The notes below the pieces were generated by a model, which worked only from the letters and a program-made list of their open reading frames with translations, was not told the DNA's origin and searched no databases. Positions 1 through 9,910 of a stretch of 64,000 nucleotides of DNA are shown here, in pieces. The position numbers and the translations under genes are program-made. Positions within the stretch are counted from its first letter, which is position 1, and each line of letters starts with the position of its first letter. Source of the stretch: Mixia osmundae IAM 14324 (Eukaryota > Basidiomycota > Mixiomycetes > Mixiales > Mixiaceae); contig NW_014575562.1 of the NCBI RefSeq assembly GCF_000708205.1, forward strand, positions 559,616-623,615, read 5' to 3'.

Positions 1-339
1 GATGATCATTGAATCAGATGAGATCGAGTCCATTTTGGCATTGACGGCTCGTTTCACTTTGCCATAGTGCATGCAGTATGCGACAAGAGTATCACGATGA
101 TTACTCATGTACATTGACAGAAAGCCTGACTTGCTTGCTACCTCGTCCATCTTGTGATGCGCTTGCCCGCGCCGCGCAACGTGCAATACGCGCCAGCAGA
201 ACTGCCAAAAATGTATTCGCGCCCGAAATTTCTGCCAACTCGCAAGAAACGCGCCAAAGAATGAAAGCCCACCCAGTCGTATGCCATCAGAATAAGCAAA
301 AGTAAAGGGCGCAGGCGGTCCTCGGGGCAAAAATGGTCT
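1..339. other. no gene seen before the tRNA
   Basis: I see no supported gene here. The open frames on both strands are short, carry no recognisable motif and overlap each other. The left window edge may cut a neighbouring transcript. Confidence 0.5.
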
Positions 340-471
340 CGAACAGAAAGTGATTCGAACACTTGCTCCCGAAGGAACTGCCTTAGCAGGGCAGCCTATG
401 TATGGTCGTCAGCAGGAATTCGGGTGAAAATTTCAGCATAGCTCACGCGTTAACCACTCCGCCATCTGTCC
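340..471 (-). tRNA. tRNA-Ser(GCU) with an atypically placed insert
   Basis: Read on the minus strand from 471, the parts of a type II tRNA-Ser appear in order. There is a 7-bp acceptor stem (471-465 with 347-341, one G-U pair), a D arm with loop GAGTGGTTAA (462-447), and a 5-bp anticodon stem CTGCC/GGCAG around loop CTGCTAA with anticodon GCT at 387-385. A long variable arm with a TTCG loop follows, then a T arm with GTTCGAATC, and a discriminator G at 340. Without positions 445-395 the tRNA is 81 nt and lines up closely with yeast tRNA-Ser(GCU). The 51-nt insert lies between position 26 and the anticodon stem, whereas nuclear tRNA introns normally sit at 37/38. It decodes AGC/AGU serine codons. 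The arms are convincing; whether the insert is removed is unknown. Confidence 0.85.
395..445 (-). other. putative ectopic tRNA intron, 51 nt
   Basis: This segment separates the D arm from an intact anticodon arm. Its ends can pair: CTATG near the 5' end (441-437) with CATAG near the 3' end (400-396). This gives a helix flanked by unpaired bases, which is reminiscent of a bulge-helix-bulge splicing substrate. Removing exactly this segment restores canonical tRNA spacing. It could alternatively be an insertion that kills the gene. Confidence 0.65.
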
Positions 472-1398
472 TCTTCTTATCGGCCACCAGAATTTTGCCA
501 TAATATACATCGTTTGATTTTTGCAGCTGGTAACCTCTTTTCGCTGGTGCGAATGCCTCGAGCGGGGCGTCTGTGCGTGCTTCGCCAATCGCGAACGTAG
601 TCTGTCATGATGCATCTCTCGCGAGTACATACATTGGTCTTAGCGAGCATCCAATTTAGACTTAGTGAGAGTATGATGTCCAACAAGTCTTTCAGTGCTC
701 GCAGAATCGTCAGCAAAAATTCAACAGACTAAAGTATGCGTTCTCTGTTGCGTGATCAAGCACGCGGGTCACCTTATACAGAGAGGAGCAGGGCCAGTTG
801 TTATGAGATCCTCATATCATGTCGAGCTTCTGTTTGCTCGGTTTCTACTGATCGGTGCTGCGTAGGCATGACCGTTCCTCGTCCAACATCGAATTTGACA
901 ATATATAGTCATGTGTCGGTCCAACAGACAAGCCTTGGTAGCTCACGTTGGAAGAGCGTCAGACTCTTAGCAGCCACTCACAGGGACTTGTTATCTGAAG
1001 GCACCGGGATCGTTGCCCGGCCAGGGCTTTCTTTTTTGCATTTTGCAACACATGACCAGATGTCTGTGCCTTTGCGAATGGCCTGAACACCTGTTCGACA
1101 GGCATAGTCTCGATCTCTTTCTGCCAATACTTTTGACGCGTTCTCAACTATGCTCGTGTACGCGCGCCATTTTCCAAAATCGTACAGATTGCGACCGGAG
1201 GACGACCGGCTGGACCGAAATGAAGACGCTAGAGCCTGGCCGGCTCCTCATGACGCGGATGCTTATAACATTCACTGCTGAGACTCCCTTCAGCCATAGT
1301 GTGACCACACACGCCTCAGCAGAAGCAAGATGGTACGTCTACCGTAGCAGCTCAATGTCGACACTCATGTGCGCCCTTAGATTCCAACATCGCCGCTG
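472..1398. other. intergenic region, nothing supported
   Basis: About 0.9 kb without a convincing gene. The longest frames (736-1086 and 1013-1399, plus strand) overlap in different frames, show no conserved motif and have no splice pattern that extends them. It probably holds the tRNA promoter flank and the upstream region of the 1399 gene. Confidence 0.45.
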
Positions 1399-2085
1399 AT
1401 GACGAGCACTGACCTGATCGGCCTCGGACTGCACTGTCGCTCGCCATCAACGAAGCACCAGCCCAAGGTCTCATCGCCTCTCTCGCGAGATCGCTTTGAC
1501 CATCATTCTCGTTCGCCCATATGCAGTCCAATGCTCGCCAGCGCAGCACTGGGCAGTGCTATACTAGACAGTCCGATACTGACCACAAGACGACTCAGTT
1601 CGAGGAGACTACGAAGTTCGCTTGCCGTCAAGGTGGCATCGCTCGCTTGGATTGCAGCACTGTCTTTTGGCGTGCTCTACCTGTTCAGCAGCATCGATCG
1701 ATCCGCAAAGGCCGCCAAATACTACATTCAGCCAGTCACTTACCCCGCATCATCTCGCTGGCTCGAATTTGGCGAAGAGCACGAATTCTTATTCGGACTC
1801 GAAGAGGCGGCGCGAGATATCAATGCGCAACCAGAGCTAGTGCCATACTGGTCGCATGAAATAAAGCCAAGTCGACTCCAACATGCGCTCGCCATAGTCG
1901 CCCGTGGACCCCGTCGTCTGACCAAACCAGATCTGCTGACTTTGGAGGAGCTCGAACAAGCGAATGACACCGCTGACGAAGATGCTCTTGACTTTAGCGC
2001 AAACACGACCTCTGGCAGCTTCTCTAAGCCGTCCGCACTCGCTAAAGCACGCATCGCGCGTCAAAGGCGGACCGTCTTTGAATGA
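1399..2085 (+). CDS. hypothetical single-pass membrane protein
   Basis: An uninterrupted frame of 228 codons that I do not recognise. A basic, Arg/Ser-rich stretch is followed by one hydrophobic segment (about residues 79-96, containing LAWIAALSFGVLYLF) and then a mostly polar, acidic C-terminal half rich in Glu and Ala. That pattern suggests an N-in, C-out single-pass protein. ATG 1399 is the longest start; ATG 1531, closer to the membrane segment, is an alternative. No paralogue or operon-like partner is nearby. It may contain an unrecognised intron or be a chance frame. Confidence 0.4.
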   Translation: MTSTDLIGLGLHCRSPSTKHQPKVSSPLSRDRFDHHSRSPICSPMLASAALGSAILDSPILTTRRLSSRRLRSSLAVKVASLAWIAALSFGVLYLFSSIDRSAKAAKYYIQPVTYPASSRWLEFGEEHEFLFGLEEAARDINAQPELVPYWSHEIKPSRLQHALAIVARGPRRLTKPDLLTLEELEQANDTADEDALDFSANTTSGSFSKPSALAKARIARQRRTVFE

Positions 2086-2215
2086 TCTCGCGTTATGGCA
2101 CACCCTGCAACCGATGCACTTACGTTTGTTGTCCTCCATATGCATCGCATCTCCACAGCAACCACATGCTTGCATTGCGCAAAGGGAACACAACAACAGT
2201 CGTCAATCTGAGCAC

Positions 2216-2914
2216 TTATGGCTGCTCATGGCGCTTGCGTTCGATGAAGTTCGTCATCATGAGCAGTAAGCCGATGGCGAGAACGCCAAAGATCAACAAG
2301 ACAGGCACTATGTATCGACCATAGCACTTGATTTCTGCCGCCAAACATTCTCTCGTCACCTTTGGCAGACCCGGCAGGCGCTCGTGCTGTTCGGCAATCG
2401 CATGACCATCGCCCGGCGCGCTCCTTTGACTTATATAGTCCTGCGCGCGCGAAGCTTCTAGATCGACCCGTGCACTCGGTCGCATAGAGGCGGGCAGCAG
2501 CCATGTCGGAACGAGATAGGTGACCCATTGTGACGCTGTTGCTTGCTCGTCTTCCCAGGGTGTGGGCGGATGCGGCGGCGGCATGGGCAAAGGTGTATAG
2601 ACCCGCGAATTAGGCCTCGTCATCTTTGGTCTGACTTGCAGTTGCGATCGGCGAGGCGATCCTGACTCACGCGGTCCGATGGGATCAGTACCGGCAGTAG
2701 CAGCGGGTGCGCCGGTTGGCACAGCATCGCGCTGCGCAGCTTGTGGGAACCGTATCGCGGCGCTGCCGAAATTGGATCTTGGGGCGTTTGCCTGCCTTGC
2801 GAGCAGTGGCTTGCGCTCACTCGTCGCTGGCGAACCATTGGATTGCATCGGTGACACCGATGAGATCGTCTCGCGCTCTTGCGTCACGCGCAAATTCGAA
2901 ATCAGCCAGACCAT
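2216..2914 (-). CDS. hypothetical C-tail-anchored membrane protein
   Basis: A frame of 232 codons from ATG 2914; ATG 2848 is an alternative start. The N-terminal two thirds are polar and rich in Pro, Arg and Ser, with a Pro run (PPPHPPTPWEDE). A single hydrophobic helix lies just before the C-terminus (VPVLLIFGVLAIGLLLMM), followed by a short basic tail. This is the layout of a tail-anchored protein. ERKPLL near the 2848 start resembles an acidic-dileucine sorting signal, which would fit an endosomal or vacuolar membrane. It is divergent to the GNAT gene at 2984. I do not recognise the family. Confidence 0.55.
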   Translation of the reverse strand: MVWLISNLRVTQERETISSVSPMQSNGSPATSERKPLLARQANAPRSNFGSAAIRFPQAAQRDAVPTGAPAATAGTDPIGPRESGSPRRSQLQVRPKMTRPNSRVYTPLPMPPPHPPTPWEDEQATASQWVTYLVPTWLLPASMRPSARVDLEASRAQDYISQRSAPGDGHAIAEQHERLPGLPKVTRECLAAEIKCYGRYIVPVLLIFGVLAIGLLLMMTNFIERKRHEQP

Positions 2915-2983
2915 GCGACTCACCTCTCACGTCCGCAGAAGTTTACGAGCGTCATCTAGAAGCAGAAAAGCGACTGGCACTCG

Positions 2984-4430
2984 ATGTCGGTCATTCTATG
3001 GCCCTACGACGCAGAGAGCGAGCATCACGCAGCCAGATTGCTCCTACAGCGAATCGCATGCGGCTGGTACTCTGACAAGATTGACTACTGGCGGGACTTG
3101 ATCAGAAGGAAGCACATGCATCTGTACTGGATCGCATTAGATGAAGTTCAACCGCCAACGACGCATGACGGACCTACAAGCATTGAGCTAAACGCAATAC
3201 ACGCGGCACAGTATCCTGGAGAGGCAACACCTCTATCGGACACTTCACTTATTGCCGGTGGTGCGCTTCGTCCGACTGGCGCCTCCGGTCACTCGTTTAG
3301 TCCCGTTGGACATATAGGCCTGTTCACGTATGATCCACGAGAAGACTTGCCCGCTCTGCATCCCACCGGCAAAGTTGTAAAGATTACAACTTTCTATATC
3401 AGCACAGCGTTACAGTCGCAGAGATTAGGCTCAAAGTCGATGGATGCGATCGAGAAGAAAGCAGCGGAGCCACCTTTGAGCGCGCGGACGATTGTGCTGG
3501 ACACAATAGATCCAAAGCATTTCGAATCCAGCGACGACTTTTATGCCCGATATGGCATGGCTGTGCCGGAGCTGAAAGCCTATGTCCGTGTACTGCTCCC
3601 TCATTACTCCCGGCTGACCTTGATGACAGTATTGGTATAGGCGACGAGGTTATAAGCAATATAATTCGAAGCCCTTTTATTTCCTAAAGGATACTCAAGG
3701 CAACGATCTGGCGGGAACTGCCGCCTTCTTGCGCAAAGATTTGCCGACTCCTTCCGCTGATATTCTTCTGTGGCCGTTTGATGCCGAGAGCGAAGAGCAC
3801 GTCGCACGCCTTTATCTGCAGCGACAGGAATGTGGATGGTACCATAAGCGGATAGACGAGTTCAGAGATGCAGTGCGCAAGAACGCTATGCAGTTCTTCT
3901 GGATCTCTCTGCCTACAGATCATGCGGATAGGATTCCCGTCAATTGCCTAGATGCTGGTCCTCTGCAAGACTCGGCGGCAAATCGTATCGGTATAGCTGT
4001 CAATCCTGCCCAAAGCAGCTTTTTACCGGTCGGTCATGTCGCGTTGACGCTAGCGGGTGATGTCGATATCACAGATCAGCCTCAGCCAGAGAGCGGCAAG
4101 GTCGCCAAAGTCTGCTTGCTCTATATCGACGCAAATCTGAGGGGCGGCAAGTTTGGCGCAAAAGCCATGGCAGCCGTGGAACGAATCGCTATCGAGCCGC
4201 CTATCAAGGCCAAGACGCTCGTCCTGGACACGCTGCATCCGAGTTACTATCTCCCGGGAAACGACTTCTTCCCCAACATTGGCTTGCCACTGCCGAAAGT
4301 CGACAATTGTTCTTGGTATGGCCGACTAGGCTATGAAGTCTACATGGAGAGAGCAGTCAGCGCAGGGACCTTTGCGAATGGCGAGACTCGTACGGCTGAG
4401 TCTGTTGTAATGCGCAAACGAGTCGCTTAG
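2984..4430 (+). CDS. tandem GNAT-like acetyltransferase (two repeats)
   Basis: Proposed exons 2984-3583 and 3630-4430, 466 residues, with an in-phase 46-nt intron. Two homologous halves follow each other. Each starts with ILWPYDAES or LLWPFDAES, then CGWY near residue 30, an HIGL or HVAL strand, a V-K-x-x-x-x-YI core strand, LGSKSMDAIEKKA or FGAKAMAAVERIA in the acetyl-CoA-loop region, IVLDT or LVLDT, and a final W-Y-x-R-x-GY. The first half's final WYRRRGY lies after the intron, and the frame then runs without a stop into the second half. No ATG lies between the halves, so one polypeptide is more likely than two genes. GNAT folds transfer an acetyl group from acetyl-CoA; the substrate is unknown. 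The repeats are diverged, so the duplication is not recent. Confidence 0.7.
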
Positions 4431-4503
4431 ATCATCGATATCGATCATCTTCGACGCGCCGCGCCCGTTTCTTGACCATTGGTCCATTGAACGCCGTCTG
4501 GCG

Positions 4504-6008
4504 ATGGGTGAGTCACGGAAAGCCAACATGAGAGTGGTGCTGCTCGCGCACTCGTATCTCGGCATAAGCTGGAGCGTGCTCATCTTCCGTTCGAGACTGC
4601 TATCGCTCTTTCTGAACCTCTTCGATCCTCCATTGGCGCCGTATCGACCTTCGCAATACGTTGACCAGCGCAATCTGGCAAGGGAGGGACATAGTCGGGC
4701 GGCTCGCCTCAAGCATTTTCTGCTTCGTCGCAGGCCGGGCTTACCCCAGTACAAGCGCAACCTGCTTGCTATGTTCGACTTTCTCGTGAGTATATCATTC
4801 AGCGACATTGACGACGCTAAAGCGCGGGGCAGGCTTCATCTGCAATCCTCAAGACACTCCTTGGTCGCCACTACTCAGCACGGGACATGCTGCTCACGCC
4901 GCTGATCGTCGGTGCTCCCTCTCTTCGTTCGGTCCTTACGAGCACAGCCAGTCGAATGTCACCGGCCCCAGGGGCGAGCATATTGTCAAGCTTGCGAGAT
5001 CAGCGGTGGCTCGCAATGTGGCTCGTTGCGTTCACTGTAGCTCATGAGACCTGTCATGCTACTTTACTAGCCATTCTGGCACGTTCGGAGGCAGCGACGA
5101 AAGCCGTTCGCCTCATCGAAGCGCGCGGGCAATCAGTGCGAGCGAATGTCTCGGACGCAGAGTGTCCTGTCTGCCTTGGCTCGGGTCCAACGTGGGATAC
5201 CGCGACGAACGATTCGCCGTTTGCCGGTGGGCAAGAGAATCCTCTGGAAGCGTTCTGCTCGGCGGAAGGTCACGAGCTTCACCGTCAATGTCTCTTTCGT
5301 TGGTTCGAAGAGAAGCAACTCCAGCAGCGACTGTCTCGCAGACTGCCTTTTGCGGCTCAAGACACAGTCCGCATCCCGGGCTTGAACTTCACACTCAACT
5401 TTGAGGGACAGCTTCAAGGCTTCAATGTCCGTGTCACCCAGCTGGCGCCGACGCCCACACCGCAACTCATCGGACAAGCGATGCGACCATGGGGAATGCC
5501 TATCGACGGTCACTCGATCGTGCGCAGTCTAGACGAGGTCGATCGCTCGGCGAACGACGGTATACACCTGTACTTGCTTGACAGCTTTGTTGCCTGCCGC
5601 CATGCGCACGGCCAAGTCTGGTGGCAAGACTTTGACGATCAGACTGCCAGAGCAGCACGTCTAGCGTTTTCGGCGCACAGCGGAGCTTCCAGGGTGGCTG
5701 TCCTCACAGCCTCTAATCCTGGACCATCCTGCGCGATCTGTCGAGGGCCGCTCAGCATAGAATTGCATGTCTCGCCCCCGCCAAAGGTTGCAGATCAGAC
5801 AGAAGAACGAAATTCATCGATTCTATCGCTCAGCAGCAAAGCAGCCAGCAGCATCTGGTCGGTCTGGTCAGACAGTCTGGGACCTGCCAGTGTTGCCGCG
5901 AAGCTAGCAGCTTCAAGCTTCTGGACCCTCTTCCTCTGGGTCAATTCACGAGCATTGGCTGACGAATACTTTAGCGTTCGCGCATCGAGGGATCTGCCAT
6001 CAACATAG
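4504..6008 (+). CDS. RING-type zinc finger protein, possibly membrane-bound E3
   Basis: Exons 4504-4785 and 4833-6008 give 485 residues. A CPVC pair (Cys205, Cys208), then C-x4-H-x2-H-x2-C (236-247) and a distant CAIC pair (394, 397) look like a RING domain with a long insert before the last Cys pair. Hydrophobic stretches lie near residues 10-30, around 153-175 (MWLVAFTVAHETCHATLLAIL) and near the C-terminus, so membrane anchoring is plausible. RING proteins usually bring a ubiquitin-loaded E2 to a substrate. ATG 4528 is an alternative start. The subfamily is not recognised. Confidence 0.6.
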
Positions 6009-6092
6009 GCACCTTCGACGCGTTGAGCGTTGCCTGCTATTTATCCTTGGCTCGTTCTTACATCGTTCACCCAAGTTCCAAGGATTCACGCC

Positions 6093-7294
6093 AGCATGTC
6101 GAACCTCCACGAGACTGTCGATGGTACGCCTGCGCAGCCTCCAAGCTACCAGTCGCCGACGCCTACTCGTTCAGCCGAAGTTGATCTCGGCGATCGCGCT
6201 GACATATCGAGAGCAATGCGTTCGGGTACTGTCGATCCAGCGCAGACCCTGAACAGTCCGATACAAAGCCAGCGCAATCTCGCTTCAGGACCACTTGCAT
6301 CTCCCTTGCTTACTCCGTCACGCCGTGCCAAGGTCGAGCCAAACGAAGGCCCTGCCCTGTCCGAGATTGCCTCGATGTCCATTGGTCGTCAATCACACCA
6401 GCGCACGCCCTCGGAGCTCATGGTCGTTCGCATGATGATGCTTGAAAACATGCCCTCGCGTGCAGACTTTGAGGACGAGATGACCCAGCTTGAAATGGGT
6501 CACACCATACAGCGCCGATTTCTTGTGAGAAACAACGAGCTCGAGCTCATGCTGGGTCTGTTGCTACTCGATGCTGGCAAGCCTACTTCCGGTGCATACA
6601 ACAGACTCAAGGGCATGCTCGCCTCAGAAGCTCTCGCTACGCTCAAAACTTGGACCCTGCGTAATTTCACTCTGGTCACTACAGTTCAGTCGGATGGTCA
6701 GCCAGAGTACACTGTCTTTGCTGCCAAGTCGAAGCTCCGCGTTGCCACTCGAGAGGAGATCTACGACCTCGTCGTCGCTGCACACCTTCAGGTCAATCAC
6801 AAAGGACGCGACAAGACGTACGCAGTCATCCGTGACAAGTACGCCATGATACCCAAGGAGGTCATCGCTCGTTTTGTCGCCATCTGTCCTTATTGTGTCA
6901 ACACGCGCGGCCCTGCCAGCAACTGTTCAACGCCTCACAAGACGCCTGCAACGACAGGCCACAAGCGCACACTCAGCTCGGTCAGCGATGTGTCGGATCA
7001 CTCGCCCTGCAGAGCAATGTCGCGTCGCGCTCTGCCCACCCAGAATCTCTCACCGCTCTCGTCGCCGTTTCGCATGTCCGTCGGATCTGGCACCTCGCGC
7101 TCCGCCATGCTCGACTTTGCACGCGCCGGATTGACGGCCTATGTCGCCCTTCTTGCCCAGCAAAATGTTGGGTATGACGAGATCACGGAACTTCTCGAGA
7201 TGCTCTTCCTGGAGGCACTTGACCTCGCGAATCAGGTGTGTACTCTCGAGCGCAGTGCGTGCTTATTATTGACACTCAACAACAGAACAAGTAG
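6093..7294 (+). CDS. host protein with integrase-type H2C2 zinc-binding site
   Basis: Exons 6093-7235 and 7286-7294 (383 residues); the last exon adds only Asn-Lys and the stop. A polar, Ser/Pro-rich N-terminus is followed by an alpha/beta region and a site His230-x4-His235...Cys264-x2-Cys267 within the text HLQVNHKGRDKTY...ICPYC. This is the zinc-binding module that precedes the catalytic core in retroelement integrases. No reverse transcriptase, integrase core, capsid or terminal repeats are seen around it. The frame is intact with host-like codon use, so a host gene that adopted this fold long ago is the best reading. The Ser-rich C-terminal part is unrecognised. Role unknown; DNA binding is possible. 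Confidence 0.6.
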
Positions 7295-7312
7295 GAGCAT
7301 GAAGATATCTAG

Positions 7313-8879
7313 CTATTCGTCTTGCTGTCGCTGCAGTAGAGCTTGTTGGCGTCTCGAAAATGCGAGACAGGCCTCGTAGACTGAATACATCACGACCGCA
7401 TTGGGCACCACTCTCAAGAGATGGGGCGATAGGCCTCCGTACATCGCCGCCACGCCTTCCTCGCGCCAGACGACACGGAAAGCTTGTACGAGGCCTGTAT
7501 ACTTGGCAGACCGGCCTGGTTCGACGCCCTGTCGTAGTCGTGTTCTCACCACCTGTGTGATCGTGTCAGTCTTTCACAACTGTATAGTCCGGTAGACCTG
7601 CCTCGTGCGGATACGTGATGATGGTCGCGATGAGCTTAGCGGAGCCGGCGGAGAGGACCTTGTCTAGCCAGTCCTCGCCTTGCTCATGTCCTCTGACCGT
7701 CTTGCGTCTACTTGCCATCTTCTTGAAATGCTCGTACAGAGTCCATTGGATCGTGCCCTCTGTCACGCCAAGGTACGAAGCCGAGAGGCCTCTATAGAAC
7801 CCCTTGAGACCCTCTCTTTGCCATATATACCGCACACATTGCAGCGAGCTCGTAAACGGCCTCGCCGAGCCCTCTTGTAATTGCAAGGTCGATTGCGCGC
7901 GGGAGAAGAACATGATGCCGCCCGCTTGAGTAGATACAGATCGCGTTGCGCTGGCCGAAGCGCTTGGGAGACTTGATTTGGGCGTCTGTCGCTTTTGCAG
8001 CTGTAAGCGAGTCTTGACGACCCAGATAGGATTGGTAGCTGTCGCTGTCACTATGCCTGCCGCGCGTATAAGCTTCTCGTGTAGGTGAGAGGTGCTGGCT
8101 GTCATCTACCGGCGAATGCTGCAGAGGTCAAATGGACGATGGCCTGGTCCTCTCGTTTGCCTAGAGCTTTCGACCAGATCTGCTTGCCGTTCCCATAGAC
8201 GAAGAAGTTGATCGATCTGCAATCTCATTGTGAGCAGTGCGCGGACGAGGGACTACATTCACAAAGACTTGCCTGGCTGGTACTGCGCCGACGAGTGTAG
8301 GTCCCAAGCCACGAAAGAGCGCCGCTGGACCCTCATTCCGTTGGATGTCTCTGTGTCAATGTATCGGTCATGGGGCATGTGAAGTGATGAAGACTGACCG
8401 TAGCAGAGTACCTGTGTCGACAAAGTGATAGAGCAAGCCGCGCAGACCTGACCGAGCAGCAGGCCCGCCCTCCGAAGCTGTAGCGAGTGCTCGCGTGCGG
8501 CTTGCGTAGAACTCGGACTGCAGCCTCGTTTTGACGACATCGAAGGGCGCTGTGACGATGCCGCCGCACATTCCTCCCAGCCTGCAAGTTCATTGGCATC
8601 GATGGGGCAGCAAAACGCAAAAGAGTCGGCCTGCGTTGAGCCCGACGATGGCACAGCTGAGGCAGTGATCGGAACTCACCCGCCTGCTAACAGATGGACG
8701 ACAGGTTTCGGCCGTATGGCTTCCTGTGCTCGAGAGGAAGCGCCGTCTCTGGCCATCGTGGTACGTGCGCTTTCGGCGCCTGCATCGTTCTCGAGCTCCG
8801 ATTCGCTCAACGTTGATGTCATGCTGACAGCAGACCGCTGATCTGGCTCTTGCGCTCTCTCTTTGCCCTTGAGACTCAT
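7313..8879 (-). CDS. RIM2: mitochondrial pyrimidine nucleotide carrier (Rim2/SLC25A33-36 type)
   Basis: Exons on the minus strand: 8879-8680, 8581-8399, 8350-8273, 8216-8110, 8056-7602, 7552-7313; 420 residues. Three mitochondrial-carrier repeats are visible, with signatures PFDVVKTRLQ, NPIWVVKTRLQ and YPHEVVRTRLRQ, plus RGLGPTLVGAVPAR and YRGLSASYLGVTEG. Order and spacing match yeast Rim2, which exchanges pyrimidine nucleotides across the inner mitochondrial membrane for mtDNA and RNA synthesis. The third and fifth introns start with GC (GCAAGT at 8272, GCAGGT at 7601) and end in AG; only these boundaries keep the conserved frame. A Ser/Glu-rich N-terminal extension of about 50 residues precedes the first repeat. 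Confidence 0.92.
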
Positions 8880-9042
8880 GCCGGCTCCAATGAAATTTGA
8901 CTTTGACAAATGTCAACGAGAAACGCAAGCGCGCGACGCCCGAAGCCCGACGACGATGACGATGGCACAACGGGTATGCAAAACGGATACAAGCAAGGGT
9001 TTGCGACATCATCGAGGACGAGCATGCAGGCGTGCAGTCTCC

Positions 9043-9198
9043 TCAGACCTTCTTCTTGACCTCCTGGGCCAAGTCTTTGCTTGCAGACTCTATCTGACCT
9101 GGCACGCGCTCGAGGGACGCCTTTGCATCTTGCGCGGCTGCTTTGACGCTCGCTTGTGCGCTCTTATCACCGCTGTGAGAGTACCGGTCCATCAGCAT
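9043..9198 (-). CDS. possible 51-residue ORF downstream of MPC1
   Basis: A frame from ATG 9198 encodes a short, Ala/Lys/Glu-rich, probably helical peptide ending in EVKKKV. It lies just beyond the MPC1 stop (9236), in another frame, on the same strand. The MPC1 stop sits in the sequence TTCTAG, which itself looks like a 3' splice site, so this could be an alternative last exon of MPC1 rather than a separate gene. It could also be noncoding 3' UTR. Confidence 0.3.
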   Translation of the reverse strand: MLMDRYSHSGDKSAQASVKAAAQDAKASLERVPGQIESASKDLAQEVKKKV

Positions 9199-9235
9199 GC
9201 CTCGTGTGGCGAGGAAAGGCAACCAGGCAGCCGTA

Positions 9236-9824
9236 CTAGAAGTAATTGAGGAAACGGCCTGTCTGGACGGACTGCGCCGCCGCGTTGGTCGCATGACACG
9301 CAAAGAGCAGATAGTTCCTCGGTTGGACTTGCCAAGCTATCATTGAGAGTATGCGGGTCAGATCGTGTGAGGAACGACACGCTTGACGCTTGACTGACCA
9401 AAACGCATGAAAACCATGCTGCGCTCGTCTGTGCATGAGCTGGGTGCCTATTCCGAACGATAGCCACTCACGAGTATGCTGCTAGGGTGGGTGTCATCGT
9501 GCCGCTGTGAGTCATGGGGACATTGAGCTCGAGCGGCGGTGAGCTCCACCACGTCGTCCGCGTACCTGATCATCTCTGGCTCTTTCTTCAAGTCTGCCAG
9601 TGCTGCCAACGGTAGTCCCCCTGCAGACTCTCCGTCAGTGCCACGTCTTGAGAGCCTTCTGATCCGGCAGCAAGCTCACAATTCGCTACTGGACCTATAC
9701 ACCAATCGAGATTAGCTCCCTACTTTTCGAGAACAGCAGAGACGAGCTGACCCCAGAAATGGGTCGAGAAGAAGTATTCTCTCGCTGCCGGCGAGCGTAG
9801 CCATGCCTGGAAGCCGGAGGACAT
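9236..9824 (-). CDS. MPC1: mitochondrial pyruvate carrier subunit 1
   Basis: Six exons: 9824-9752, 9694-9680, 9620-9566, 9504-9472, 9418-9399, 9336-9236; 98 residues. The spliced protein reads [20 protein letters not shown], then [20 protein letters not shown] and [10 protein letters not shown], ending RFLNYF. These are the hallmark motifs of MPC1. With MPC2 it forms the inner-membrane pyruvate importer. Two exons are only 15 and 20 nt, and no frame longer than about 90 nt covers the gene, so simple ORF finding misses most of it. It is head-to-head with CENP-S (start 9911, 86 bp away). Confidence 0.9.
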
Positions 9825-9910
9825 CGTCTGAGCGGCGTTGGGCGGTGGTCGAGTGGGACGGATCCTGCGCGTCGCCACGCTTGAGTGCTATCGTCCGCAC
9901 CACGCCTCCC

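Noticed and set aside
3729-4430. Second GNAT unit as its own gene
   Set aside because: The frame has no ATG near its start and is continuous with the upstream half after one intron.
6093-7294. Remnant of an LTR retrotransposon
   Set aside because: Only the zinc module is present, the gene is intact and there are no flanking repeats or other element genes.
8259-9012. Minus-strand frames of 130-140 codons over the carrier gene
   Set aside because: They run through introns of RIM2 in the wrong frame and carry no carrier motifs.
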